A stretch of 64,000 nucleotides of DNA, taken from positions 24,776 through 88,775 of the forward strand of contig JAUNUI010000013.1 of NCBI GenBank assembly GCA_030538255.1. The letters run 5' to 3'. Position numbers and translations under genes: made by a program. Positions 26,146-34,984 of the stretch are shown here, piece by piece; position 1 is the stretch's first letter; the number at the start of each line of letters is the position of its first letter. The notes below the pieces were generated by a model. It did not search any database and was not told the origin of the DNA. It saw only the letters and a list, made by a program, of their open reading frames with translations. Source of the stretch: Pelistega sp. (GTDB lineage Bacteria > Pseudomonadota > Gammaproteobacteria > Burkholderiales > Burkholderiaceae_B).

Positions 26146-27330
26146 ATGAGTATTCGTCCCTTAGATGGTATTACCGTATTGAGTTTCGAGCATGCGATTG
26201 CCGCGCCATTTTGTACCCGTCAATTAGCGGATTTAGGCGCTCGTGTGATCAAGGTTGAGCGCCCTGGTGTAGGTGACTTTGCGCGTGGCTATGATGAGCG
26301 TGTGCGCGGCATGGCGTCGCATTTCGTCTGGACTAACCGATCGAAAGAAAGTTTAACCTTAGATGTAAAAGGCGAAGGTGCACAGGATGTGCTAGAAGCG
26401 ATTTTGCCTGAAGTTGATATCTTGGTGCAAAACTTAGCACCGGGTGCGGCCAAGCGGCTAGGTCTGTCTTTTGAACAATTACATGAAAAATTCCCACGTC
26501 TAATCGTATGCGATATTTCTGGCTATGGTGAAGGTGGTCCTTATGAGAAGAAGAAAGCCTACGACTTATTGATTCAAAGTGAATCAGGCTTTGTCTCTGT
26601 GACAGGTACCAAGGACGATATGGCTAAAGCGGGTTGTTCAATTGCTGATATTGCTGCGGGTATGTATGCCTATACGAATATTTTATCTGCTCTGATTCTG
26701 CGTGATCGTACGGGTGAGGGTAGCCATATTGATGTCTCTATGTTGGAGAGTATGGTGGAGTGGATGAACTTCCCCATGTACTACGCTTTCGAAGGCCAAA
26801 CCCCACCGATCCGTGCGGGTGCAGCGCATGCTGCCATCTACCCTTATGGTCCTTTCCCTGTGGCTGGCGGTCAGACCGTAATGCTAGGCCTACAGAATGA
26901 GCGTGAGTGGAAGGTGTTCTGCGAACAGGTGTTAAAACAAGCGGCGCTGGCTGAAGATGAGCGCTTTATGAATAATACTTTACGCACAACGAATCGTGAT
27001 GCCTTACGTGACTTGATCGTCCAAAGCTTCGCTAGCCAGTCTAAAGACGACGTGATTGCCTTGCTTGAAGAAGCCGGTATTGCGAATGCGAGCGTGAATG
27101 ATATGCAAGGCGTATGGGATCACCCACAATTAAAAGCGCGCGAACGTTGGGAGAATATCGATAGCCCAGTGGGTGAATTGCCTGCGCTCTTGCCACCAGG
27201 ACGTAATAACCGTTATGACTATCGTATGGATGCGGTACCAGGCTTGGGTCAGCATACTGATGCTATTTTGCATGAGCTGAACTTATCGGATGCGCAGATT
27301 GAGAAATTAAAAACTAATGGAGTCGTCTAA
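26146..27330 (+). CDS. ict: CaiB/BaiF family CoA transferase, probable itaconate CoA transferase
   Basis: 394 residues of the class III (formyl-CoA transferase) fold: GITVLSFEHAIAAPFCTRQLADLGARVIKVE at the N-terminus, FVWTNRSKESLTLDVK, and the catalytic aspartate region GSHIDVSMLESMVEWM. Six bases behind the hydratase gene and overlapping the lyase gene by one base (TAATG). In the P. aeruginosa and Yersinia itaconate pathway this enzyme activates itaconate with succinyl-CoA. Mesaconate or citramalate activation is also possible. Confidence 0.82.
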   Translation: MSIRPLDGITVLSFEHAIAAPFCTRQLADLGARVIKVERPGVGDFARGYDERVRGMASHFVWTNRSKESLTLDVKGEGAQDVLEAILPEVDILVQNLAPGAAKRLGLSFEQLHEKFPRLIVCDISGYGEGGPYEKKKAYDLLIQSESGFVSVTGTKDDMAKAGCSIADIAAGMYAYTNILSALILRDRTGEGSHIDVSMLESMVEWMNFPMYYAFEGQTPPIRAGAAHAAIYPYGPFPVAGGQTVMLGLQNEREWKVFCEQVLKQAALAEDERFMNNTLRTTNRDALRDLIVQSFASQSKDDVIALLEEAGIANASVNDMQGVWDHPQLKARERWENIDSPVGELPALLPPGRNNRYDYRMDAVPGLGQHTDAILHELNLSDAQIEKLKTNGVV

Positions 27331-28142
27331 TGGAGCGTTTTCGTTCAGCTTTATTTGTACCTGCTAACCGTCCTGAGCGTATTCCTAAAGCCTTAGCTAG
27401 TGGTGCTGATGTAGTGATTGTGGACTTTGAGGATGCGGTTGCGATTGATGCTAAGGATAGTGCGCGTCAAGCCTTAGGTGAATTTGCCAAGGCCAATCCT
27501 GAGGCGCGTTTTCTAGTGCGTATCAACAGTGCGCAGACGAAGTGGTTTGAGCAAGATTTAACCTTCTGCTACGCTCATCCGAATGTCGTCGCGATTATGT
27601 TGCCTAAGGCGGAGTATGCCGCCGATATTGCTTCTGTTGCTGCCGGTGGTAAACCAGTGTACCCGATTATTGAGAGCGCCTTAGGTATCGCCAACTTAGC
27701 ACAAATAGTGAATGCACCAGGTGTGGCACGGGTATCTTTCGGTGCATTAGATCTGGGCTTAGATTTAGCCATGGACGATGATAGTGAAGGCGCTACCTTC
27801 TTGCTTAAGCAAGTTCGTGCCCAAATTGCGATCCATAGCCGCGCCGCAGGTATTGACGCGCCACTCGATGGTGTCTTCCCTGATATTAAGAATGCGGATG
27901 GGCTTAAGGCCAGTGTGAAGTTCGCTAAGGGTATGGGTTTTGCAGGTGCCATGTGTATTCACCCAAGTCAGGTTGAGGTGATTCATGCCGCCTTAGCACC
28001 TCAAGAAGAGGAGCTCGCATGGGCACGTCGTGTGGTCGATATGGCTGAAGAAACAGGTTCGGCAGCATTCTCTCTGGATGGCAAGATGGTTGATATGCCA
28101 GTGATTGAGAAGGCGAAGCAGATTCTGGCTTATGCGGCGTAG
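27330..28142 (+). CDS. ccl: CitE-like lyase, probable (S)-citramalyl-CoA lyase
   Basis: 270 residues, HpcH/HpaI-CitE TIM barrel. N-terminal RSALFVPANRPERIPKALASGADVVIVDFEDAV has the family arginine and metal-site acidic residues; ARFLVRINS, IMLPKAE, YPIIESALGI and the late CIHPSQVEVIHAAL motif are all present. It would split citramalyl-CoA into acetyl-CoA and pyruvate. Start codon overlaps the CoA transferase stop. The only alternatives are malyl-CoA or HMG-CoA-like lyases of the same superfamily; the operon favours citramalyl-CoA. Confidence 0.82.
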   Translation: MERFRSALFVPANRPERIPKALASGADVVIVDFEDAVAIDAKDSARQALGEFAKANPEARFLVRINSAQTKWFEQDLTFCYAHPNVVAIMLPKAEYAADIASVAAGGKPVYPIIESALGIANLAQIVNAPGVARVSFGALDLGLDLAMDDDSEGATFLLKQVRAQIAIHSRAAGIDAPLDGVFPDIKNADGLKASVKFAKGMGFAGAMCIHPSQVEVIHAALAPQEEELAWARRVVDMAEETGSAAFSLDGKMVDMPVIEKAKQILAYAA

Positions 28143-28172
28143 TGATCGTTGAGTTAATAGGCTTCAACTTTT

Positions 28173-28217
28173 TAAGATTAAAGCCTTAGGCGAGCTAATA
28201 CGCTTGGTTTAATCTTA
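28173..28217. terminator. Hairpin between convergent ccl and histidine kinase genes
   Basis: TAAGATTAAA (28173-28182) and TTTAATCTTA (28208-28217) form a 10-bp stem between convergent genes; probably a weak terminator in both directions. Confidence 0.45.
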
Positions 28218-28221
28218 ACGC

Positions 28222-30870
28222 TTAAATGCACGGATCAAAAGAAGATATCGGTAAGGTGCTGGTGTCTTCTTTTTGCTTTGCTGCAGCAGCATCGGCAGTC
28301 ACACTTCCAGGCGTCACGTGGTGGGTACTGACGTCTTCTGTCTGATGGGGCGTTACAGCCATATTCTGTTTTAAGCTAGGCTCATCATCATCCTCAAGCA
28401 ATAAGGGTAACTCAATATAAAAACAAGTGCCTTTGCCTTCTTGACTTTCCAAGGTAATCGTACCGCCATGACGGGTAATCACAGTGTGCACAAAAGCTAG
28501 TCCTAAACCTAGGCCACTAATGGCCTTGTTCTGTGCTTGCGGAATGCGACTAAATGATTTAAATAGCGCATCGAAGTCCTTCTGAGCAATACCAATCCCC
28601 TGGTCGGCTATGGTAATTAAGCAATTATCTCCTTGTTGCTTAATATCAATAAAGATTTGCATACCATCCACGCCATATTTAATTGCATTATCAATTAGAT
28701 TGCTAAAGACGCGTGTCATTAAGGATTCATCAGCGAGCGTAAAATAGACAAATTCACTTGGCATAAAGTTGATTTTAATATTCCGGGCTTTACCAATAGC
28801 CCAGAAATTATCAATCGCACTACTTAATATATCAACCAGATTAACCGGCACCAAAGTGTATTCCGTATTCCCAGCGCGGGCTAGAAATAAGAAATTATCG
28901 ACCAGATGTAAGGTGTTTTGCGATAGGCTATTAATTTGCTGCAAAAACTGCTCTTGTGGTATGGCTGTTTGCGGGTTTTGCTGCATCTTAATTAAGGCCT
29001 GAATGGAGCTTTGTGGTGAACGCATATCGTGCGAGATAAAGCGAATTGTCTCTTCACGACGACGTTCATCATTACGGATAGCACTGATATCAATCAGCGT
29101 GATAATAAAGCCTGATAAATCACCATTCGAGGTATAGGTATTAGCAAATTTTAAAAGGATATCGTGGCCTTTTTTATCCGTAAACTCAAGCTCATTACTA
29201 TATATTGCCTCATCTAGCGAGTCTGGCTCAATGCCCGTATTACCCGTATTGTTCGTCTTGCTCGTATTGTTCGTATTGCTCGAGTTAGGCGCTGTGTCGT
29301 GAGGTAGTGATTGAGGCAATGCCGTAGGGAGTATTTTCTGTGGAATGCGAAATGCCAGTAAGGAGGTCATGAGACTGGCGACTTTCTCTGGATTATCTAC
29401 AATAATATCCAGAAATTGCTTTAACGAAAGGTCACTCACTAGGCTTGGATGACCGAGTTTCTCAAAGTACTCATCGGCCACCTGTGTAGCGAAACTGAGT
29501 TTTGAGTCATTATCAAAAACAGCCGTGGCATAGGGCATGCCATTAAAACTATCAGAAATAAATTGCCGTAAGTTACGTACGCGAGCTAGTGCAGAGCGCA
29601 ACTCGGATAGGTGGTGGGTGAAGGTATTGCGGCCTTGCAAGATTGAAGGTGGATGGGGATGCGCATGCTCCATAGCCAATAAGGGACGCTCATGATTCAG
29701 AACCTCAATCTCATGGTCCATCTGGTATAAGGCGAGTTCTTGTGCGCGCCAGGTCCAAAGAGGATAGGTGAAGGCGAGCCCCAGCAATACGGGAGAAATA
29801 GGAATAAAGAGCTGCCAGAGATATAAGGCTAAAAGACTAGAGAGTAGACTTAAAACACCGAGTATTAGACCCGCAAAAAGCGCACTGCATGGTGAGAGAA
29901 TGTGCATGAAAAAGCAATATAAAAGCACCCAAGCAAGAGAGAAGAGCAAGGTTGTGGTTTTCGTTGCTTCCTTATTCCACGAGTTTTCAATATTGCTTTG
30001 TAGAATAGTAGTGAGAATCTCTACCCCAGACATATTGAGGCTTTGGGAAGTCGTGGGGGTCGGAAACTTATCGCCCAAGCCAGTTGCCCAGGCTCCTATG
30101 ATCACGTATTTGTCGGCAAAAAAATCTTCGCTAACTCGTAAGTTCAGCACATCAGAATAGGAAACTGTCTGGAAATGATTCGGTGGCCCAGCGAAAGGAA
30201 TTAAGCGTTGCAACTCGTGAGCTTGGAAGGTGCCGTACTTGAACTCTGTGGATACATAGCGTTCTAGGACGTGCTGCTCATCAGCCGCCTTCAGCAATGC
30301 GAGACTGAAGTGTAAAGCGAGATCCCCATTGGGCAACGGTGTTGTGAGTTGAACGCGGCGAACTAAACCATCGCTATCAATAGGAATATTGATATAACCT
30401 AGCCCCTTGGCCTGTGTGCGGAAAGGCGGGTAGGGATCAATGGATTCCGTATTGAGCGGGGCATTTAAATAATTCGATAAAACAACGCGGCCATGTTTTT
30501 CAATGGCATTCGCAAAGAAGGCGTCATCCGAGGGCTCACTGGACTCGTCAAGAAAGGTAATATCAAAGCCAACCACCTTGGCTTGCTTGAGTTGGGCGAG
30601 AAGTTGGCCATGAATAAAGCGACGCCATGGCCAACGGCCAATTTCATTCAGACTCTTATCATCAATGACAATCAGGACAATGTCTTTGGCGGCAGGTCGG
30701 GCTGAGGTAAGTTGTAAAGCCTGGGCGTAAAAGGCATTATTAACAGTGGATAAATTAATAAAATAGGTGCCCACTAGCGTCACGAAGCATAGAATGGGCG
30801 TGACCCAAAACAAGTCACGACGGTAACGTTGTGTCAAGGAGTACGGTAAGGAGTTTGGCGACGTTACCAT
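28222..30870 (-). CDS. CHASE2-domain sensor histidine kinase
   Basis: 882 residues. Membrane helix near 20-40, extracytoplasmic CHASE2 domain (about 42-300; IVLIVIDDKSLNEIGRWPWRR), three membrane helices (about 305-385), a PAS-like region (about 435-600), HisKA with phosphorylatable H614 (FISHDMRSP), and an ATPase domain with N-box NLIDNAIKYG, DQGIGIAQKDF and GLGLGLAFVH. A short Asn/Thr tract at about 528-545 comes from a 9-bp DNA repeat. It is last in a response regulator/FecR/kinase cluster and 14 bases behind the FecR gene. The signal sensed is unknown. Confidence 0.9.
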   Translation of the reverse strand: MVTSPNSLPYSLTQRYRRDLFWVTPILCFVTLVGTYFINLSTVNNAFYAQALQLTSARPAAKDIVLIVIDDKSLNEIGRWPWRRFIHGQLLAQLKQAKVVGFDITFLDESSEPSDDAFFANAIEKHGRVVLSNYLNAPLNTESIDPYPPFRTQAKGLGYINIPIDSDGLVRRVQLTTPLPNGDLALHFSLALLKAADEQHVLERYVSTEFKYGTFQAHELQRLIPFAGPPNHFQTVSYSDVLNLRVSEDFFADKYVIIGAWATGLGDKFPTPTTSQSLNMSGVEILTTILQSNIENSWNKEATKTTTLLFSLAWVLLYCFFMHILSPCSALFAGLILGVLSLLSSLLALYLWQLFIPISPVLLGLAFTYPLWTWRAQELALYQMDHEIEVLNHERPLLAMEHAHPHPPSILQGRNTFTHHLSELRSALARVRNLRQFISDSFNGMPYATAVFDNDSKLSFATQVADEYFEKLGHPSLVSDLSLKQFLDIIVDNPEKVASLMTSLLAFRIPQKILPTALPQSLPHDTAPNSSNTNNTSKTNNTGNTGIEPDSLDEAIYSNELEFTDKKGHDILLKFANTYTSNGDLSGFIITLIDISAIRNDERRREETIRFISHDMRSPQSSIQALIKMQQNPQTAIPQEQFLQQINSLSQNTLHLVDNFLFLARAGNTEYTLVPVNLVDILSSAIDNFWAIGKARNIKINFMPSEFVYFTLADESLMTRVFSNLIDNAIKYGVDGMQIFIDIKQQGDNCLITIADQGIGIAQKDFDALFKSFSRIPQAQNKAISGLGLGLAFVHTVITRHGGTITLESQEGKGTCFYIELPLLLEDDDEPSLKQNMAVTPHQTEDVSTHHVTPGSVTADAAAAKQKEDTSTLPISSFDPCI
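29236..29289. repeat. 9-bp tandem repeat inside the histidine kinase gene
   Basis: Five to six copies of CGTATTGTT-like 9-mers lie in tandem (plus-strand view). They encode an Asn-Thr-x tract between the PAS-like and dimerisation regions. The period keeps the reading frame. Confidence 0.8.
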
Positions 30871-30884
30871 GTGACCCCGTAGGC

Positions 30885-31955
30885 TTAGCTCTTTTTGTCT
30901 ACACTTGAGTCTGCCTCGGAAGGCGCTTGCAGCACGATGAGAGTGGGTAGATCTGAGCCCCCCATACCCTGTTGATTAATGCTACGCACTTGCACATAAA
31001 ACCGATAGGTGCTCTGTGGCAGGGGTAGGGTTGTCGTCAATTCTTGTGTGCTAAAGCGTGCAATTTCACGTAGACCTTCTTGGTCTAAGGTGTAACGGAC
31101 CAAAAAGTTTGGTGTTGGCTCCACCGCCTGCAATTGCAATGATAGTTCTTGCTTAGCAAGATCGAGCTGAGTCTGTACGATAGGCGCGGTAGGTAGTTGA
31201 AGTGGTGTACCTAATTTACCTTTGCTGATATTAATCCCTTGTTGATTACTCAGTGCTAATCGTTGATTAGCGTGCTGAGTCGTGCTGACATCCGTCTTGC
31301 CATGAAGTAATTCGACCGTGGTATTGCCTTGCGTATCCACGTGATTTCGCACCTCAGTGCCGCGCACGCCAGTGATGCTGACAGGCGTGCGAATTTCAAA
31401 GCGACCTATGCCACCGTTATTCGCCTTCACATCAGCGGTAAAACTGCCTACTTGTGCATTAAAAATTGCATCGATTAAGCCTGTGCCTGAAAAAGAACGT
31501 AGACGTTGAATCGTCACAATACTATTGGGTGCAATGGCGACCGTGCTGCCGTTACTAAAAGTAAGTGTGACGCTGCTATTGGCCGCTGTGCTAATCACTT
31601 GAGATTCGTGTGGACGATGGTCCGCCTCAAGACGTTGCTGATCTAAATAGACCTCACCGACCAAAGAACTTACCCGCGCCTGCTCAGGAATCGTATCAAT
31701 GTATTTAAAAGGAATAAGAATCTGCTTGCCCACTGGAACGGTATGTACATTACTGATACGGTTATAGGCTTTAATCTCGCGCCAATGACTAGGTTTGCTC
31801 GTGAATCGCTCAGCAATCATGCCGATGGAATCATTTCTTTGCACAATATAAATGAAGTTATCACCACGTGCACCTGCCGGTTGGGCGAATACGGGGCTTG
31901 CGAAGATACTAAGACTTAGGCTTAGTAAGAAAATTCTTTTAAATCTGTTCAGCAT
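30885..31955 (-). CDS. Secreted LysM-FecR domain protein
   Basis: 356 residues from the ATG at 31955, which puts a Sec signal (MLNRFKRIFLLSLSLSIFASPVFAQ) at the N-terminus; the TTG at 31973 is not needed. A LysM-like domain (about 33-85; YIVQRNDSIGMIAERFTS, VGKQILIPF) is followed by a FecR domain (about 110-215; NSSVTLTFSNGSTVAIAPNSIV, RTPVSITGVRGTEVR). A C-terminal fibronectin-like part follows (about 255-345). Proteins of this type are often encoded next to CHASE2 kinases or cyclases; the FecR protein may relay a cell-wall or envelope signal to the CHASE2 sensor. Confidence 0.85.
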   Translation of the reverse strand: MLNRFKRIFLLSLSLSIFASPVFAQPAGARGDNFIYIVQRNDSIGMIAERFTSKPSHWREIKAYNRISNVHTVPVGKQILIPFKYIDTIPEQARVSSLVGEVYLDQQRLEADHRPHESQVISTAANSSVTLTFSNGSTVAIAPNSIVTIQRLRSFSGTGLIDAIFNAQVGSFTADVKANNGGIGRFEIRTPVSITGVRGTEVRNHVDTQGNTTVELLHGKTDVSTTQHANQRLALSNQQGINISKGKLGTPLQLPTAPIVQTQLDLAKQELSLQLQAVEPTPNFLVRYTLDQEGLREIARFSTQELTTTLPLPQSTYRFYVQVRSINQQGMGGSDLPTLIVLQAPSEADSSVDKKS

Positions 31956-32167
31956 TGTATATGAAAACTCCAAGTATCAAGTATATCTCTAAGCAATCGA
32001 TACACCCATCGCATATTGCACATCAGGGCTATGCTTTATATTGGTACAAATTTAAGGTGAGTACTCAGCACCCTTAAGAATCAGCACGTCTGTGCCAAGT
32101 CGAATTTCTGCGCTAGCGTAAGGCAAATTCTAAGCACACTCAAGAATCGGTGCATCCTTGCCGGCCC

Positions 32168-32857
32168 CTATTCTTGTACCAACTCAAGACGATAGCCAAG
32201 CGCATAAGAAGCAATGATTTGAACCCCGTTCTCGGGGTGGATTTTTAGCTTCTGGCGGACATTAGATAAATGCGTATCCAATGTGCGCGATGTTGCAGGA
32301 ATCTCTCTATTCCAGACAGCAGCACTTAAGGCGTCACGAGAAAAAAGCCGGCCTATATTGCGGAAAAACAAGCTAGCTAATTCAAATTCCTTAGGAGCAA
32401 GTACGATGAGCTCATCATGCAAATAGGCTTTACGAGTGGTATTGTCAAAGCGATAAGGACCCACAGAGACCACAGATGGGATTGACTGCACGCTCTGACG
32501 ACGCAAGTTAGCTTGAACGCGCGCTAAAAGAATAGCGGGATTAAATGGTTTAATAATGTAATCATCTGCGCCAAGCTGGAAGACTTTCAGCAGATCTTCA
32601 TCGCTAGTATGATTGGTGACAAAAACCACAGGTGTCTGGTCACCTAAGTTATTCCGCACCCAAATTAACAACTCAACGCCAGTAATGTCCGGCAATTCCC
32701 AATCAAAAAGAAATAAATCGTAGGGATTAGACTTGCTTAATGCGTTCAAGCAGTCCTTGCCATTAGCGAAGTGATGCACCTCATGCCCAGCTTGAGCTAA
32801 GGTTTGTTGAATTAAATTAGCTTGGGTTACATCATCTTCAACGGAAGCAATTAGCAT
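32168..32857 (-). CDS. OmpR-type response regulator
   Basis: 229 residues. Receiver domain (1-120) with acidic residues E7/D8/D9, phosphoacceptor D52 (LFLFDWELPD) and the conserved lysine in IIKPFNP. A C-terminal winged helix of the Trans_reg_C type (about 130-226; VLAPKEFELASLFFRN, SRTLDTHLSNVRQKLKI) binds DNA. It is the likely partner of the CHASE2 kinase two genes downstream. The order regulator, FecR, kinase, with a 212-base gap after the regulator, leaves room for a second promoter. Confidence 0.9.
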   Translation of the reverse strand: MLIASVEDDVTQANLIQQTLAQAGHEVHHFANGKDCLNALSKSNPYDLFLFDWELPDITGVELLIWVRNNLGDQTPVVFVTNHTSDEDLLKVFQLGADDYIIKPFNPAILLARVQANLRRQSVQSIPSVVSVGPYRFDNTTRKAYLHDELIVLAPKEFELASLFFRNIGRLFSRDALSAAVWNREIPATSRTLDTHLSNVRQKLKIHPENGVQIIASYALGYRLELVQE

Positions 32858-33089
32858 TATTAATCGTCCTTAGGTTAAATGTTAATCGTCACAAACGCCA
32901 TCAATACTGAGCAGACTGATTCATGAAACTAAAAAAGGTAAAAATCAGCCACTATTCTGAATTACAGAATATGAAACATTTTATCATAGTCTTATTTATA
33001 GTTTATGCATTGTGTATTAGCGGGAATAGGAATTGATATATACAATAGCAAAATATGGTTTATATGCCTCACTATATGGGACTTAAAAA

Positions 33090-33203
33090 GCACATTATCC
33101 AGAACGAAGCGTATTATCCAGAACAAATCGTATAGCCTAGAACTAAGCGTATTGTCCAAAACTAAGCGTATTCTCCAAAACTAAGCGTCTTGATCAGAGC
33201 GTG
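33090..33203. repeat. 19-bp tandem repeat, about six copies
   Basis: Units at 33090, 33109, 33128, 33147, 33166 and 33185, each 19 bp. The consensus is near GCGTATTGTCCAAAACTAA. Units 4 and 5 differ at one position; the outer units are more diverged. Confidence 0.88.
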
Positions 33204-33322
33204 TCGTAAAGTCCAGTCGTTCAGAAGGGGTGTCAAAAAGCTAACGGTTACTGAAGTGGTTTTCTGTGCGTCTCACTGTAGCAGCTTATGAAGCCCCTCT
33301 AATAGGGGTAAGGCTTGCAAAA

Positions 33323-33403
33323 GTGCTTATGTGTGTGGTCACGCTGGCAAGTTGTGATGCGATTAATGAGGCAACTCAAGAAGCTAATAAGCGGAAAATC
33401 TGA
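33323..33403 (+). CDS. Possible mini-lipoprotein or remnant
   Basis: A 26-residue frame from a GTG (or 24 from the ATG at 33329): hydrophobic VLMCVVTLASC with a good lipobox (LASC), then DAINEATQEANKRKI and a stop. It resembles an entericidin-sized lipoprotein. The open frame extends upstream to 33266 without an ATG, so it may be a decayed gene. Confidence 0.25.
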   Translation: MLMCVVTLASCDAINEATQEANKRKI

Positions 33404-33590
33404 AAAAGTCTAATAAAATTCATCAGTTAGCCTTGTTTTATCGTGCTAAAAACCACACTTTACATTGACTTTAAGCTTCATAAATGCTACTCTGTCGGAC
33501 TTACTAGAGGATAATGCTAGTAATGTATACGCATAAACCTAACCCATTTTTGCGTAAAGTATTGCGTAATTTGAAGACAGAATGTTGCCC

Positions 33591-33684
33591 TTAATAGGAT
33601 GCCTTAATGGGGTGCTTTTAATAGGGTGCTTTAATAAGTTACCGTAATAAGCTCGCGTAATTCGTTGGCCTAATTCGTTAATCT
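33591..33684. repeat. Degenerate 13-bp tandem repeat
   Basis: About seven imperfect copies of TTAATAGGGTGCT / TAATAAGCTCGCG / TAATTCGTTGGCC, period 13-15 bp, drifting gradually along the array. Confidence 0.65.
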
Positions 33685-33962
33685 AAGTGTCAAAAAACAT
33701 TACGTAATTGCCGTAAGTGTACATTCACGATAAGTTTTTAATTTGCAAGGTGTAAATTATGAATTTTTTAAGAATGTGCGCTAAATCAATCCCATTTAAT
33801 TTGGCGATTCATTGTTGGTATATAAGGCGTATTGGTTTAATCCAATCGTCATAAGTGTGCTATACAATGCAAAGCTAAAGTGGGCGTGCATTAAAGTCAG
33901 TACGTTAAACAGACATTAATAAAACCAGTACACACTGTACATTATTTAGGACAAGTAAGCTC

Positions 33963-34340
33963 ATGCCTACCATTAGTCAACTCGTGCGCAAACCGCGCGA
34001 AAGTAGCCGCGTGAACAGTAAGAGCCCTGCTCTAGAAAACTGCCCACAACGCCGTGGTGTTTGCACTCGTGTGTATACCACAACTCCTAAGAAACCTAAC
34101 TCAGCGATGCGTAAGGTTGCCAAAGTACGTCTAACCAACGGCTATGAAGTTATTTCATACATCGGTGGTGAAGGCCATAACCTACAAGAGCACAGTGTTG
34201 TTCTCGTACGTGGCGGTCGTGTTAAAGACTTACCTGGTGTTCGTTACCATATCGTACGCGGTTCTTTAGACCTTCAGGGTGTTAAAGATCGTAAGCAATC
34301 CCGTTCTAAATACGGTGCTAAGCGTCCGAAGAAAGCTTAA
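33963..34340 (+). CDS. rpsL: 30S ribosomal protein S12
   Basis: 125 residues, full length. S12 shapes the decoding centre of the 30S subunit. [12 protein letters not shown] and [13 protein letters not shown] are intact, with the lysines whose change gives streptomycin resistance in their wild-type state. First gene of the str operon; followed after 158 bases by rpsG. Confidence 0.98.
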   Translation: MPTISQLVRKPRESSRVNSKSPALENCPQRRGVCTRVYTTTPKKPNSAMRKVAKVRLTNGYEVISYIGGEGHNLQEHSVVLVRGGRVKDLPGVRYHIVRGSLDLQGVKDRKQSRSKYGAKRPKKA

Positions 34341-34498
34341 TTAGTGTTGATTAAGTAGCTTCCTGCCCATGGGTGGTAAGCGTGCAGCCGCAGCTGCGTT
34401 AAAAATTTTTTACTGCGGTATTGTAAGGGGCTGTTCTCTCAATAGGCAGCCATGGCCACGAAAGTGGTTCAACTGAAAATGTCACAAAGGAAGTAAAG

Positions 34499-34969
34499 AT
34501 GCCTCGTCGTCGCGAAGTTCCCAAACGTGAGATCCTACCTGATCCAAAATTCGGTAGTGTTGATCTTGCAAAATTCATGAACGTTGTCATGCTATCTGGC
34601 AAGAAAGCCGTAGCTGAACGTATTGTTTATGGTGCTTTAGAGCAGATTGCTGCGAAAACTGATAAAGAACCTATCGAAGTTTTCAACACCGCCATTAACA
34701 ATGTAAAACCATTAGTTGAAGTTAAGAGCCGCCGTGTTGGTGGTGCTAACTATCAAGTTCCAGTCGAAGTTCGTCCAGTACGTCGTTTAGCCTTGGCTAT
34801 GCGTTGGTTACGTGAAGCTGCTAAGAAGCGTGGCGAAAAATCTATGGACTTACGTCTTGCGGGTGAATTGCTTGACGCGGCTGAAGGCCGTGGTAACGCA
34901 ATGAAAAAACGTGAAGACACTCATAAAATGGCAGAAGCTAACAAAGCCTTCTCTCATTTCCGTTGGTAA
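34499..34969 (+). CDS. rpsG: 30S ribosomal protein S7
   Basis: 156 residues, standard length, GGAAG before the start. S7 nucleates the 30S head by binding 16S rRNA ([37 protein letters not shown]). In E. coli, S7 represses its own synthesis by binding the rpsL-rpsG spacer. The 158-base spacer here contains short hairpins (for example CCAC-GAAA-GTGG just before rpsG), so the same control is possible. Confidence 0.98.
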   Translation: MPRRREVPKREILPDPKFGSVDLAKFMNVVMLSGKKAVAERIVYGALEQIAAKTDKEPIEVFNTAINNVKPLVEVKSRRVGGANYQVPVEVRPVRRLALAMRWLREAAKKRGEKSMDLRLAGELLDAAEGRGNAMKKREDTHKMAEANKAFSHFRW

Positions 34970-34984
34970 TCAAAGGACACTACA

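Larger units (their letters stand above)
32858..33962. other. Long non-coding stretch upstream of the str operon
   Basis: 1.1 kb with no gene of normal size. It contains two tandem-repeat blocks (33090-33203 and 33591-33684), a possible mini-lipoprotein frame (33323-33403) and a 31-residue ORF with a good ribosome site (AAGGTG, ATG at 33759, stop at 33854). The rpsL promoter must lie here; a -10-like TATACAAT at 33861 is a candidate, without a convincing -35. Confidence 0.5.

Noticed and set aside
33090-33203. The 19-bp array considered as a CRISPR.
   Set aside because: The units are directly adjacent without unique spacers, and there are no cas genes.
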